Shown here piece after piece: positions 7,434 to 15,698 of a DNA stretch of 48,914 bases (within the stretch, counting starts at the first letter, position 1; every line of letters starts with the position of its first letter). This DNA comes from Nostoc sp. B(2019). GTDB taxonomy: Bacteria > Cyanobacteriota > Cyanobacteriia > Cyanobacteriales > Nostocaceae. The stretch lies in assembly GCF_010091925.1 (NCBI RefSeq), contig NZ_WVID01000021.1, positions 67,482-116,395 on the forward strand, written 5' to 3'. The notes under the pieces were generated by a model that saw only the letters and a program-made list of their open reading frames with translations, had not been told where the DNA came from and ran no database searches. Position numbers and translations under genes: made by a program.

Positions 7434-9704
7434 TCATCTTGCTAGTGATAGAGTTGTGTTTGATGAGGGTTTGAGAATTGGACGCAAACCGTTTACTCCT
7501 GCAACCACTGTTGAGCCGTTGTTAACTACTGTTGCTGCTAAGGGGTTAAGACCAAACACCACTGCGATCGCCATAGCCGCTAAATTAGGAATAGCAACAA
7601 TACTGGTATTTTGATGAATTAACTGCCTGGCTTTACGAGCGATCGCGATCGCTTCTAATAAACCATACAAGTCATTCTGCATTAACACCACGTCTGCTGT
7701 CTCGCGGGCAATATCAGAACTATTAGCGAAGGAGACTGAAACATCAGCGTAGGCTAAAGCTGGTGAATCATTAATTCCATCACCTACAAATGCAACTGTT
7801 TTACCTTGTTCGTGTAGTTTGCGGACAACTGTTGCTTTTTGTTCGGGAAAAGCTTCTGCGTGAGTATGCGTTGGCGCAATGCCCAGCTTAGCAGCTACAG
7901 CGTTAGCTGTTCGCTTGTTATCTCCGGTGAGTATGTGAACTTCCACACCTTCAACCGTCAACAATTGAGCAACTACTTTTTGACTTTCTGGACGGAGAAC
8001 ATCACTATATTTTATCTTACCTTGAAGTTGGCCATTGCTAGCTACATAAATCGCTGAACTTGCCCCTTTTTGATGACCATTTAACTGTTCCATTTCAACG
8101 CCTTGCTGACGCAAAAAGCGATCGCTGCCTACATAAACAATTTCTCCATCAATCTCTGCTTGTACACCCAAACCCAGTTGGTAGTTCCACTTACTCCGAT
8201 TAGGAATTATCACTTGCTTTGCTTCGGCGTAGCGCATCACCGCCTCGGCTACTGGGTGTGTCAAACGTTGTTCAGCCGCCGCAGCTAATGCCAGCACCCG
8301 CGAGCTTGGCGTTAAAGAATTGAGACTCTCAACACCAACAACCGTCACTTCCCCTTTAGTCAGCGTCCCTGTCTTATCAAACACAATTGTGTCAACTGCT
8401 GCTAGTTGTTCTAGAGCACGTCCACTACGGATGAGAATACCGTGTTTTGCCGCATAAGTTAGGGCTGCTAAAACTGTTGTTGGAATAGATACCCGAATCC
8501 CTGTACATAAGTCGAGAGTCAGGACACTGGCTACTCGCGCTGGGTTGAGGGTTGTGGCAAACACTGCCCCACCGAGTAATAAAGTTGGTACAACAGCTTT
8601 TTCGGCAATTTTTGTCGCGTAGTTCTCCATGCGCGTATCGTGAACAGGAGCTTCTTGCATTAACTTGATACTTTGTCCAGCACGGGTGTCATTGCCTACC
8701 CGTTCCGCCAAGATATAAATCCGTCCCTCGCGCATTAAAGTGGAGGCAAAAACAGCTTGTCCCTTTTTCTTCAAGACTGGCATCGACTCGCCAGTGAGCT
8801 TCTGCTCATCCAGCAGCGCTTTACCGCGGAGGATACTACCATCAACTGGAACTTGTTCGCCAGGATAGACAATAACTGTATCACCGCGCTGCACTTCTTG
8901 CAGGGCAATTTGTTGCTTGATGCCATCGCGCTCAACCCAGACAAACTGTCCCAAGGAATTGAGTAAATCCAAAGTTTGCAATTGAGAAGAACGAGCAGTG
9001 CGATCGCGAATATTTTCGCCAATTTCAATTAAACTCAACATTAGTGATGGTGTGAGAAATTGACCTTGGACAGTAGTAATCGCGATCGCCATAAAATCCA
9101 AAAAGTCAATGTTCAATTTGCGCTGCGTCGTGATTCCATCCAAAGCTCTTTGGAAAACAGGCAATGTAGCTAAGGCAATAGTTCCCACCAGCATAATGGG
9201 TGGAATGGGCAACCCTAACGGCCCTCCCAGCAAAGCTAAACTAGTAGCCATAGCCGAAAGTTGCATACCAGGCCAGGATTTATTAGCATCGTCGTCTGCT
9301 GATGATGTGTTAGCAGCAAGAGTTATTGCTACGTCATTCGCCGCTAGGATCAGATAACTCAAACGCGATCGCATTTGAGCATCTGCAACTAAATCGCATT
9401 TATAAGTAACAACTAGCGACGCAGCCGCAAGATTGAGCCGGACACTCGTAAACAGGGGATCGCCTTGAATTAACCCTTGTAGCCTCTGAGCATAGTCTGT
9501 ATCATGGCGTAATCGAGGTATATGAAACCGTACTCTTCCCCGAATTGCATGGATGACACTGTAGGTAACTTGAGGAATCTGCTGGCGGGAATGTCCATTG
9601 CTATCAGCTAGACGAACTTTCCCATTCTGTTCTCTCGTAATCTCGTGAGCAATTTTAGTTGGCGGCGATGCTAATTGAACCGTAACTTTTGCCATTCCCT
9701 TCAC
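7434..9704 (-). CDS. P1B-like P-type ATPase with N-terminal HMA_2 domain and no CPx motif
   Basis: A 756-aa P-type ATPase. An N-terminal Cys-less HMA_2 domain (about 47-124, HAIRGRVRFHIP) is followed by membrane helices, the actuator TGES (304-307), the phosphorylation site DKTGT (D443), the nucleotide-domain HP pair (H483-P484), TGD (593-595) and the hinge GDGINDSP (641-648). The catalytic machinery is complete. The membrane helix that normally carries CPC/CPx has L-C-T (399-401) followed by GIRVSIP, and the last helices contain NNGSTVVAGVNGLRP. This departs from Cu/Ag/Zn/Cd exporters, so the ion cannot be assigned. The frame opens at GTG 9704, but ATG 9695 (MAKVTVQ) is an alternative; neither has a well-spaced Shine-Dalgarno. 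It is central to the HMA_2 gene set. Confidence 0.85.
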   Translation of the reverse strand: MKGMAKVTVQLASPPTKIAHEITREQNGKVRLADSNGHSRQQIPQVTYSVIHAIRGRVRFHIPRLRHDTDYAQRLQGLIQGDPLFTSVRLNLAAASLVVTYKCDLVADAQMRSRLSYLILAANDVAITLAANTSSADDDANKSWPGMQLSAMATSLALLGGPLGLPIPPIMLVGTIALATLPVFQRALDGITTQRKLNIDFLDFMAIAITTVQGQFLTPSLMLSLIEIGENIRDRTARSSQLQTLDLLNSLGQFVWVERDGIKQQIALQEVQRGDTVIVYPGEQVPVDGSILRGKALLDEQKLTGESMPVLKKKGQAVFASTLMREGRIYILAERVGNDTRAGQSIKLMQEAPVHDTRMENYATKIAEKAVVPTLLLGGAVFATTLNPARVASVLTLDLCTGIRVSIPTTVLAALTYAAKHGILIRSGRALEQLAAVDTIVFDKTGTLTKGEVTVVGVESLNSLTPSSRVLALAAAAEQRLTHPVAEAVMRYAEAKQVIIPNRSKWNYQLGLGVQAEIDGEIVYVGSDRFLRQQGVEMEQLNGHQKGASSAIYVASNGQLQGKIKYSDVLRPESQKVVAQLLTVEGVEVHILTGDNKRTANAVAAKLGIAPTHTHAEAFPEQKATVVRKLHEQGKTVAFVGDGINDSPALAYADVSVSFANSSDIARETADVVLMQNDLYGLLEAIAIARKARQLIHQNTSIVAIPNLAAMAIAVVFGLNPLAATVVNNGSTVVAGVNGLRPILKPSSNTTLSLAR

Positions 9705-9961
9705 TCATGTAGGTTTGTTACACTTGGTTATCTCTCCCGTCACGCAGATAAGATAGCGCCAAGAGAGCAAAATAGCCCCAATCTGGCGGCGAGATTGGTT
9801 AGTTGATGGCATTACTGATATATCAAATTCTGTTAGTAAAGTCCTTCCAATACTTTCCCTGATAAGCACCCTAAATCTCCTTTGTGTGGTAAGAAACAGT
9901 CAAAGGTTAGAGGTAAATTTCACCCTTTCCCCTTTTCCCTTTCCCCCTTAACCCAAAGGTA

Positions 9962-10735
9962 TTAAGAGGCGTTCTCGCTTGCCATCCCTACTGTTACATC
10001 GCTGGCAGATTCAATTAGACTAGCTAAATGTGATGCTGCCGTTTCCAAGACGCTTTGAACTTGCTTTTTGGAATCTTGGAGCATTCCAGTTTTATAAGTA
10101 ATCACAATTGATATTGCATCCCTATTAACTCGCTCACTTGTGACTACCGGATCTTCTTTGAGTAAAGCCTCTAAACGTTGGACGTATTTTGGATCTGAAG
10201 CAATTTGAGGTACGCGAAACCGCACTCTTCCTGGAATCGCATGAACAATGTTATACGCAACTTTTGTAGTTTGTTGAGCTAGTTGACGAGCTTCTTGGGG
10301 ATGGGTAACAAGCTCCGGCTCTGATGCAGGCTGTTGAGCTAGTTGACGAGCTTCCTGGGGATGGGTAACAAGCTCCGGCTCTGACTTTGAAATAGCTGGT
10401 TCTGTGCTTGTTTGCTCAACCGCCACTTCTGCATCGCTAGCAGCCTGAAGGAGACTAATCAAATGCCATCGCATCTCAAGATCTGACATTACCCCCGGCA
10501 TATAGGTAATGACAACAGATCCGACAATGGGATTAATTTGCTCACTAATTACCCAAGGTTCAGCTTGCAGCAACGTTAGCAGGCGTTGCCGATATTCGGA
10601 ATTTTCGCTAATTTGAGGCACATAAAATCCTACTTGTCCGGCAACTGCATAAGTAATGCTATAAATTACCTTTGTCGGCTGCGTGCAGGTGTGAATAGTA
10701 GATTTTGAAACTGAGCGTGATGTATTGTCCTCCAT
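9962..10735 (-). CDS. Protein with two HMA_2-like domains
   Basis: A 257-aa soluble-looking protein. Two copies of the HMA_2 fold sit at about 22-98 and 157-240. The second has the full signature HAIPGRVRFRVPQI; the first is degenerate (YAVAGQVGFYVPQI, both arginines lost). Neither has a metal-binding CxxC. They are joined by a linker in which EPELVTHPQEARQLAQQ occurs twice (about 119-135 and 139-155) because of a recent 60-bp duplication. GGAGG 6 nt upstream of the ATG supports the start. It follows the 398-aa HMA_2 gene by 31 nt and precedes the ATPase by 257 nt. A chaperone-like partner of the ATPase is a reasonable guess, with no direct evidence. Confidence 0.7.
   Translation of the reverse strand: MEDNTSRSVSKSTIHTCTQPTKVIYSITYAVAGQVGFYVPQISENSEYRQRLLTLLQAEPWVISEQINPIVGSVVITYMPGVMSDLEMRWHLISLLQAASDAEVAVEQTSTEPAISKSEPELVTHPQEARQLAQQPASEPELVTHPQEARQLAQQTTKVAYNIVHAIPGRVRFRVPQIASDPKYVQRLEALLKEDPVVTSERVNRDAISIVITYKTGMLQDSKKQVQSVLETAASHLASLIESASDVTVGMASENAS
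10272..10384. repeat. 60-bp tandem duplication inside an HMA_2 gene
   Basis: The 53 bp at 10272-10324 recur at 10332-10384 with one mismatch (T at 10295, C at 10355) and an exact 60-bp period. The frame is kept, so the linker gains 20 residues. The near identity suggests a recent event. Confidence 0.85.
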
Positions 10736-10766
10736 TTTTTCCTCCAGTGTTCCTGATAGAACTCGT

Positions 10767-11963
10767 CTATAAAGGAAGGTTCGCCATCAAGGCTAAGGAA
10801 TAAGACAGAGATGCAGGCTTTAAATCAGCCCATAAACTCGATATATCTAGAGTTTGTCCTTCCAAAACCGTTGTGGTTTCCATCCCTTCAGTAGACTGAC
10901 TAACTGGCTCTGGAGGTGGTTGCTGCTCTGTTGTTTTAATGAGGTTATTAGGTGGGTTCGTTTGCAAAGCCAACTCCATCAAATTCACCCAATGGCTTAT
11001 GTTAATCTCACTAGGCTGATAAGCGATCGCGATCGATGCTGCATCACAATTCACACGCACACTCAACACTTGGGGATCACTTCTCATTAATCTCTCTAGT
11101 CGCCTCGCGTAAGCACGATCCTCAGCAAGTCGAGGTATATTAAACCTGATACGTCCCTCAATTGCATGGACTACTCTATAAGCAATTTTTGCTGGTGCTG
11201 TGAACTCACCACCTTTATCAACAAAGACAGATTTGCTTTCTTCTTCTGTTGATGAAGATTGCGAGGTATTCTTATCCTCCCTTGGTGATTTACCTTCTCC
11301 AGTTGATAAGGGAGATTGCGGAGATTTTGTAACAGTAGTTGTTTGAGAAGTTTTGCTAGTTTTTGCTCCTGAAACTTGCGGCTCCAGATAATCAATCACC
11401 CGACGAGTTGCATCTGCTGTAATCATATAGACTGGAATCGCTGCCAAACCACTGACTCCCATTCCTCCGGTTACTGCCAACCCTGTTACTAAGGGAATAA
11501 ACGAAATAGACTGCTCTTTCCAAAAATCAAGTGATTTCCATGCAGCAAAAGCATCCATCTCACTGACAGACTCAGACGAAGCTTGAGGCTGGTGAATACC
11601 AAATTGTTCTAGTAGCTCCAATACCTGCGGCAATGACAGCTGATTTTCAGCATAAGTGACAATCATACTGCCCGTTTGCTGATTGGTCACAACTTCCCTC
11701 ACCCCACACTGTTGCCGTAAGTGTTGGGATATACTTTCTAGTCTTGAGTGAAAACTATCTTCACTAGCGCGGATTCTTACACGCCCAGTCGTAGCATGAA
11801 TGATTTGCAGTCCATCTGAAGACAGTTGCACTTGTGACTGTGCGACTGCTTTACTTGTATTCTGATTAATTTTTACTTCATTGCTTTGGCGTTCAGAAAA
11901 AATTAAGTCAGAAGACATTTTGGGCTGCGGACTTAACCCGTTGTGACTAACAGTATTGGTCAT
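10767..11963 (-). CDS. Membrane protein with two HMA_2-like domains
   Basis: A 398-aa protein, first gene of the HMA_2 set. Domain 1 is at about 51-123 (IIHATTGRVRIRA) and domain 2 at about 259-332 (VVHAIEGRIRFNIP). Between them, a weakly hydrophobic segment at about 153-182 (SISFIPLVTGLAVTGGMGVS) could be a membrane hairpin, and a Ser/Thr/Lys-rich linker follows (about 200-250). No CxxC occurs in either domain. The layout HMA_2 - hydrophobic hairpin - linker - HMA_2 resembles the front half of the neighbouring ATPase without its catalytic part. The start has only a weak GAG-type ribosome site. Tandem Pho-box-like repeats lie 26-44 bp upstream. Function unknown. Confidence 0.7.
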   Translation of the reverse strand: MTNTVSHNGLSPQPKMSSDLIFSERQSNEVKINQNTSKAVAQSQVQLSSDGLQIIHATTGRVRIRASEDSFHSRLESISQHLRQQCGVREVVTNQQTGSMIVTYAENQLSLPQVLELLEQFGIHQPQASSESVSEMDAFAAWKSLDFWKEQSISFIPLVTGLAVTGGMGVSGLAAIPVYMITADATRRVIDYLEPQVSGAKTSKTSQTTTVTKSPQSPLSTGEGKSPREDKNTSQSSSTEEESKSVFVDKGGEFTAPAKIAYRVVHAIEGRIRFNIPRLAEDRAYARRLERLMRSDPQVLSVRVNCDAASIAIAYQPSEINISHWVNLMELALQTNPPNNLIKTTEQQPPPEPVSQSTEGMETTTVLEGQTLDISSLWADLKPASLSYSLALMANLPL

Positions 11964-11977
11964 TTACTCGACAGCTA

Positions 11978-12018
11978 AACCAAACCATAGGTTAACAATA
12001 GGTTAAATGTACCTTAAA
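11978..12018 (-). promoter_or_regulatory. Tandem 11-bp-period repeats resembling a Pho box
   Basis: On the minus strand TTTAACCT (12000-12007) and GTTAACCT (11989-11996) stand 11 bp apart with 3-nt spacers. Weaker copies flank them at 12011-12018 (TTTAAGGT) and 11978-11985. The known cyanobacterial PhoB/SphR box is made of CTTAACCT-like octamers separated by 3 nt, so the two central copies match it at 7 of 8 positions each. The element ends about 15 bp before the ATG of the first HMA_2 gene. Confidence 0.45.
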
Positions 12019-12056
12019 CTTGAGTAGGAAGTATCATTCTTGAGAGCTATTCCGAA

Positions 12057-12590
12057 TTAAGTATTGTTAATTACTCGTTGTTGGTATTCTTGCTCTGTGA
12101 TCATATCGAGAGTAGTCTCTAGACGATCTACGAATACAATCCCGTCAAGATGGTCGTACTCGTGTTGAAAGATCCGAGCAACAAAATCAGTTAATTCTTG
12201 CTTTTGTAATTTGCCATTGCGATCAGTGTATTCCACTTCAATTGCCTGATATCTGGGAACTAACCCTCTAATCCCTGGAACACTTAAACAACCTTCCCAA
12301 CCTTTAACAATTTCAGTTGAATGAGCAACGATTCTGGGATTAATCATCGCAGTCGGTTCCATTTCCGGGGCATTGGGATACCTAGGATTAGGACGAGAAG
12401 CAACAATCAATAAACGATAGGATTCTGCTACTTGAGGTGCAGCAATTCCTACACCGTTCGCCTTGGCAACGGTAGCAATTAAATCTTCAATTAATTTTTG
12501 AATTTGCTCATCTTGAATATTGTCAACCCAAACAGCTTTTTGACGCAGTATTGGATTGCCTAATTGAATAATTGGCACTAATTCAGCCAT
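12057..12590 (-). CDS. def: Peptide deformylase
   Basis: A 177-aa enzyme that removes the formyl group from the N-terminal Met of new proteins. All three motifs are present: GVGIAAPQV (motif 1), EGCLSVPG (motif 2, metal-binding Cys) and HEYDHLDG (motif 3, two metal-binding His and the catalytic Glu). ATG 12590 (MAELVPIIQLGNPILRQ) is preferred. The same frame extends 63 nt further upstream, but that part is translated from a GGGGAGCA-type low-complexity repeat. It lies 96 nt downstream of the HtrA protease gene on the same strand. Confidence 0.95.
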   Translation of the reverse strand: MAELVPIIQLGNPILRQKAVWVDNIQDEQIQKLIEDLIATVAKANGVGIAAPQVAESYRLLIVASRPNPRYPNAPEMEPTAMINPRIVAHSTEIVKGWEGCLSVPGIRGLVPRYQAIEVEYTDRNGKLQKQELTDFVARIFQHEYDHLDGIVFVDRLETTLDMITEQEYQQRVINNT

Positions 12591-12686
12591 GATCAAAATT
12601 CCTTTATGTAATAGGGAGCAGGGGAGCAAGGGAGCAGAGGGGCAGAGGGGCAATAAATACTGACTCTTGATCCTTGACCCTTGACA

Positions 12687-13949
12687 TCAGCCTTCACGTT
12701 GTACAGGTAAAGGAGCAGGTCGGACTCCTACTTGTGAACTTTGTCCATCGCGTTCAACCTGTATTTGCAACGTACTACCGATTTTGCTATTTTCTACGAG
12801 TTTTTGTACTTCCTCAATTTTTGTAACAGGTTGGTTATTAATGCTTTTAATTACATCACCGGATTGTAGTCCAGCCACAGATGCGGGCGATCGCGGCACA
12901 ACAGCAACTACTAAAACGCCCTGATCTGCTCTAAGATTGAGGCGATCGCCAACTCTATTTTGGATTCTTTCTTTAACTTCTGGTGTCAGTGTCACCATCT
13001 GCACACCTAAATAAGGATGCTCGACTTTGCCATTAGCAATTAATTCCTGAGCAATTCTTTGTACCGTATTGATGGGAATTGCAAAGCCCAAACCTTGAGC
13101 GCCTCGGATAATGGCTGTGTTCATCCCAATCGCCTGGCCACGAGCATTTAGCAGTGGCCCACCAGAGTTACCAGGGTTAATAGCAGCATCGGTTTGAATG
13201 TAATCAACCCGCTTATCGCTAGCACCGATATCACTACCAGAGCGACCTGTAGCACTAATAATCCCAGAAGTAACGGTATTATTTAGACCTAAAGGATTAC
13301 CGATAGCAATTACTGCTTCCCCTGGTTGCAGCCCATCGGAGTTACCCACAGCTAAAGTTGGCAGATTATTGGCGTCAATGTTGATTACAGCCACATCAGT
13401 TACCGGGTCTTCACCCAGTACTTTGCCATCAAAAGTCCGCCCATCTTTAAGTGTAACGGTGACTCTATCAGCACCATCTACCACATGGGAATTGGTCAAA
13501 ATTTGACCTGAAGAATTAATAATCCATCCAGAGCCACTACCCCGTTCTACCCGCTGTCTAGGCTGTGATGGTACGTTTTCTCCAAAAAACCGCCGGAAAA
13601 ATGGATCGTTAAATTCGTCTGGTACACGAGAAGTGACTGTTCTAGCAGAATCAATCCGAACTACCGCAGGCCCAACCCTTTGCACTACTGCGACTACAAA
13701 GTTGGGATCTCCAGAGGACGAAATAATTGGCGGGGGAGCAATTATCGGATTGGAGACAGTAGTATTTTGAGGCTGAGTATCGTTTTGTTGAGTCTCTAAT
13801 GACTTGGTAGGTAAAAAAGAGCAGCTTCCCAAAAACACCACTGCAACCCCTTTTAGCATCATCAATAAAACACTGTTTACTCTCCATCTGTGGGGCAAAT
13901 TATTGGTATCAATATTTTTATTCGTTAAGTAATGGTCTGTGTTTTTCAT
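12687..13949 (-). CDS. HtrA/Deg-family serine protease with PDZ domain
   Basis: A 420-aa trypsin-like protease of the S1C family (cyanobacterial HtrA/HhoA/HhoB group), which degrades or refolds damaged proteins outside the cytoplasm. The catalytic triad is visible: H155 in TNSHVV, D185 in TDVAV and S262 in GNSGGPL. One PDZ domain covers about 312-402. The N-terminus has a short hydrophobic stretch ending LGSC (C43), a possible lipobox, so it may be a lipoprotein or simply a membrane-anchored protein. A single PDZ fits the Hho/DegS type better than two-PDZ DegP. It is transcribed away from dnaA and toward def. Confidence 0.92.
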   Translation of the reverse strand: MKNTDHYLTNKNIDTNNLPHRWRVNSVLLMMLKGVAVVFLGSCSFLPTKSLETQQNDTQPQNTTVSNPIIAPPPIISSSGDPNFVVAVVQRVGPAVVRIDSARTVTSRVPDEFNDPFFRRFFGENVPSQPRQRVERGSGSGWIINSSGQILTNSHVVDGADRVTVTLKDGRTFDGKVLGEDPVTDVAVINIDANNLPTLAVGNSDGLQPGEAVIAIGNPLGLNNTVTSGIISATGRSGSDIGASDKRVDYIQTDAAINPGNSGGPLLNARGQAIGMNTAIIRGAQGLGFAIPINTVQRIAQELIANGKVEHPYLGVQMVTLTPEVKERIQNRVGDRLNLRADQGVLVVAVVPRSPASVAGLQSGDVIKSINNQPVTKIEEVQKLVENSKIGSTLQIQVERDGQSSQVGVRPAPLPVQREG

Positions 13950-13981
13950 GTATTTTTACTTCTCCGTGCTAGTCAGTCGGT

Positions 13982-14041
13982 GGTAGGATATTGCCTACCG
14001 GGTATATCCCAGAATGATCACAACTAGAAAGCTTGTTCTAG
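13982..14041. promoter_or_regulatory. Two small palindromes between htrA-like gene and dnaA
   Basis: GGTAGG-6 nt-CCTACC (13982-13999) and CTAGAA-6 nt-TTCTAG (14024-14041) lie in the 169-bp divergent gap. Either could be an operator for one of the two genes. No DnaA box (TTATCCACA) is present in this gap. Confidence 0.25.
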
Positions 14042-14118
14042 GTCTTGAGTATCTCAATGCTAAATTGGTGCTTGCTCATATCTTCTATTGTGACGATTAG
14101 CAGCAAAGGTAGTAGATA

Positions 14119-15489
14119 ATGGAAATTCCCATAGAAAGTCTGTGGAGTCAGGTATTAGAGCGTTTACAGCTAGAATTATCCCGACCCACCTTTGAAACTT
14201 GGATCAAAACTGCTAGTGCGGAGCGATTAGAAAATAATTGTTTAGTTATACGTACTCCTAACCCATTTGCTCGCAATTGGTTACAAAAATATTACATCAA
14301 TACAATCGCCCATGTGGTGCAAGATATTTTAGGGCATCCTGTGGAAATTTATATTACTGTTGCCAAAGGGGATGAATCTCATCTGAGTACACGAAATGTT
14401 ACTGAAGAATTACCAGTTTCAAGCAGTACTGCCCAGAGTGTTGATACAAACAAACAAAAAGCTACAAAATTAAATTCTAAGTATATATTTTCCCGATTTG
14501 TAGTTGGGGCTAATAACCGTATGGCTCACGCTGCGTCTTTAGCTGTTGCTGAATCTCCAGGTAGAGAATTTAATCCCTTATTTTTATGCGGTGGCGTAGG
14601 CTTAGGTAAAACTCATTTAATGCAGGCTATTGGTCACTATCGCTGTGAAATTTGTCCTGATTGCAAAATATTTTATGTTTCTACTGAGCAGTTTACTAAT
14701 GATTTAATTACAGCAATCCGTAAGGATAGTATGCAAAGTTTTCGAGAACATTATCGGGCTGCTGATGTTTTGTTAGTAGATGATATTCAGTTTTTGGAAG
14801 GTAAAGAATATACGCAAGAAGAATTTTTTCATACTTTTAATACTTTACACGAAGCTGGAAAACAAGTTGTGATAGCTTCTGATCGCCCTCCTAACCATAT
14901 TCCTAGCTTACAAGAACGTCTTTGTTCTCGTTTTTCTATGGGGTTAATTGCGGATATTCAACCACCAGATTTAGAAACTAGAATGGCAATTTTACAGAAA
15001 AAATCTGAGTATGAAAATATTCGTCTTCCCAGAGATGTGATTGAGTATATTGCTTCTAACTATACTTCTAATATTCGAGAATTAGAAGGAGCTTTAATTC
15101 GGGCACTAGCCTATATTTCTATTTGGGGTTTACCCATGACTGTGGGAAATATCGCACCAGTTTTAGAGCCATCTAGTGAGAAAGTGGCAGCTACTCCAGA
15201 AGCAATTTTGAAAATTATAGCGGATACTTTTGATGTTTCAGTTGAAGACCTTAAAAGCAACTCACGCCGTCGGGAAATTAGCTGGGCGCGTCAAATAGGG
15301 ATGTATCTAATGCGGCAACATACGGCTCTAAGTTTGCCTAGAATTGGCGAAGAGTTTGGTGGTAAAGATCATACAACGGTAATCTACAGTTGTGATAAAA
15401 TCACCCAACTCCGAGAAAGCGATCGCACCTTAGCTCAAACACTACGTCAACTAAGCGATCGCATCAATATGACTAGCCGCTCCCAGTAA
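14119..15489 (+). CDS. dnaA: Chromosomal replication initiator DnaA
   Basis: A 456-aa AAA+ initiator that binds DnaA boxes and opens the origin. Domain I is at about 1-85 (helicase-loading region), and a short polar domain II follows to about 115. Domain III carries Walker [11 protein letters not shown] (158-167) and Walker B VDDIQF (220-225). Domain IV ends with the helix-turn-helix signature [11 protein letters not shown] (415-425). The length is normal. Its downstream neighbour is aspS, 209 nt away on the same strand, not dnaN. No cluster of DnaA boxes is visible beside it, so the position of oriC is not marked by this gene. Confidence 0.97.
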   Translation: MEIPIESLWSQVLERLQLELSRPTFETWIKTASAERLENNCLVIRTPNPFARNWLQKYYINTIAHVVQDILGHPVEIYITVAKGDESHLSTRNVTEELPVSSSTAQSVDTNKQKATKLNSKYIFSRFVVGANNRMAHAASLAVAESPGREFNPLFLCGGVGLGKTHLMQAIGHYRCEICPDCKIFYVSTEQFTNDLITAIRKDSMQSFREHYRAADVLLVDDIQFLEGKEYTQEEFFHTFNTLHEAGKQVVIASDRPPNHIPSLQERLCSRFSMGLIADIQPPDLETRMAILQKKSEYENIRLPRDVIEYIASNYTSNIRELEGALIRALAYISIWGLPMTVGNIAPVLEPSSEKVAATPEAILKIIADTFDVSVEDLKSNSRRREISWARQIGMYLMRQHTALSLPRIGEEFGGKDHTTVIYSCDKITQLRESDRTLAQTLRQLSDRINMTSRSQ

Positions 15490-15544
15490 AGAGAGTGGGG
15501 GCGGAGGGGCGGAAGGGCAGAGGGGCAAAAGAATAACTGTCTTT

Positions 15545-15568
15545 CCCATTCCCCATTCCCCATTCCCC
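15545..15568. repeat. Heptanucleotide tandem repeat (STRR-like)
   Basis: Three CCCATTC units followed by a run of C lie between dnaA and aspS, next to GGGGCGGA/GGGGCAGA low-complexity sequence (15496-15526). Short tandemly repeated heptamers of this kind are known from heterocystous cyanobacteria. Confidence 0.6.
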
Positions 15569-15698
15569 CTTCACCCTTCCCATAGTTTTTCTATTTTTTA
15601 TTTCACTAGAACTACTACAATTACTATTGATGCTAGATAATGGGAAAGCTTTGACATTTTCTTGCCAAATCTAGCCCGGAAAAACAGACCTAACACCT

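Noticed and set aside
8757-9028. Overlapping frames on both strands inside the P-type ATPase
   Set aside because: Shadows of a strongly conserved coding region.
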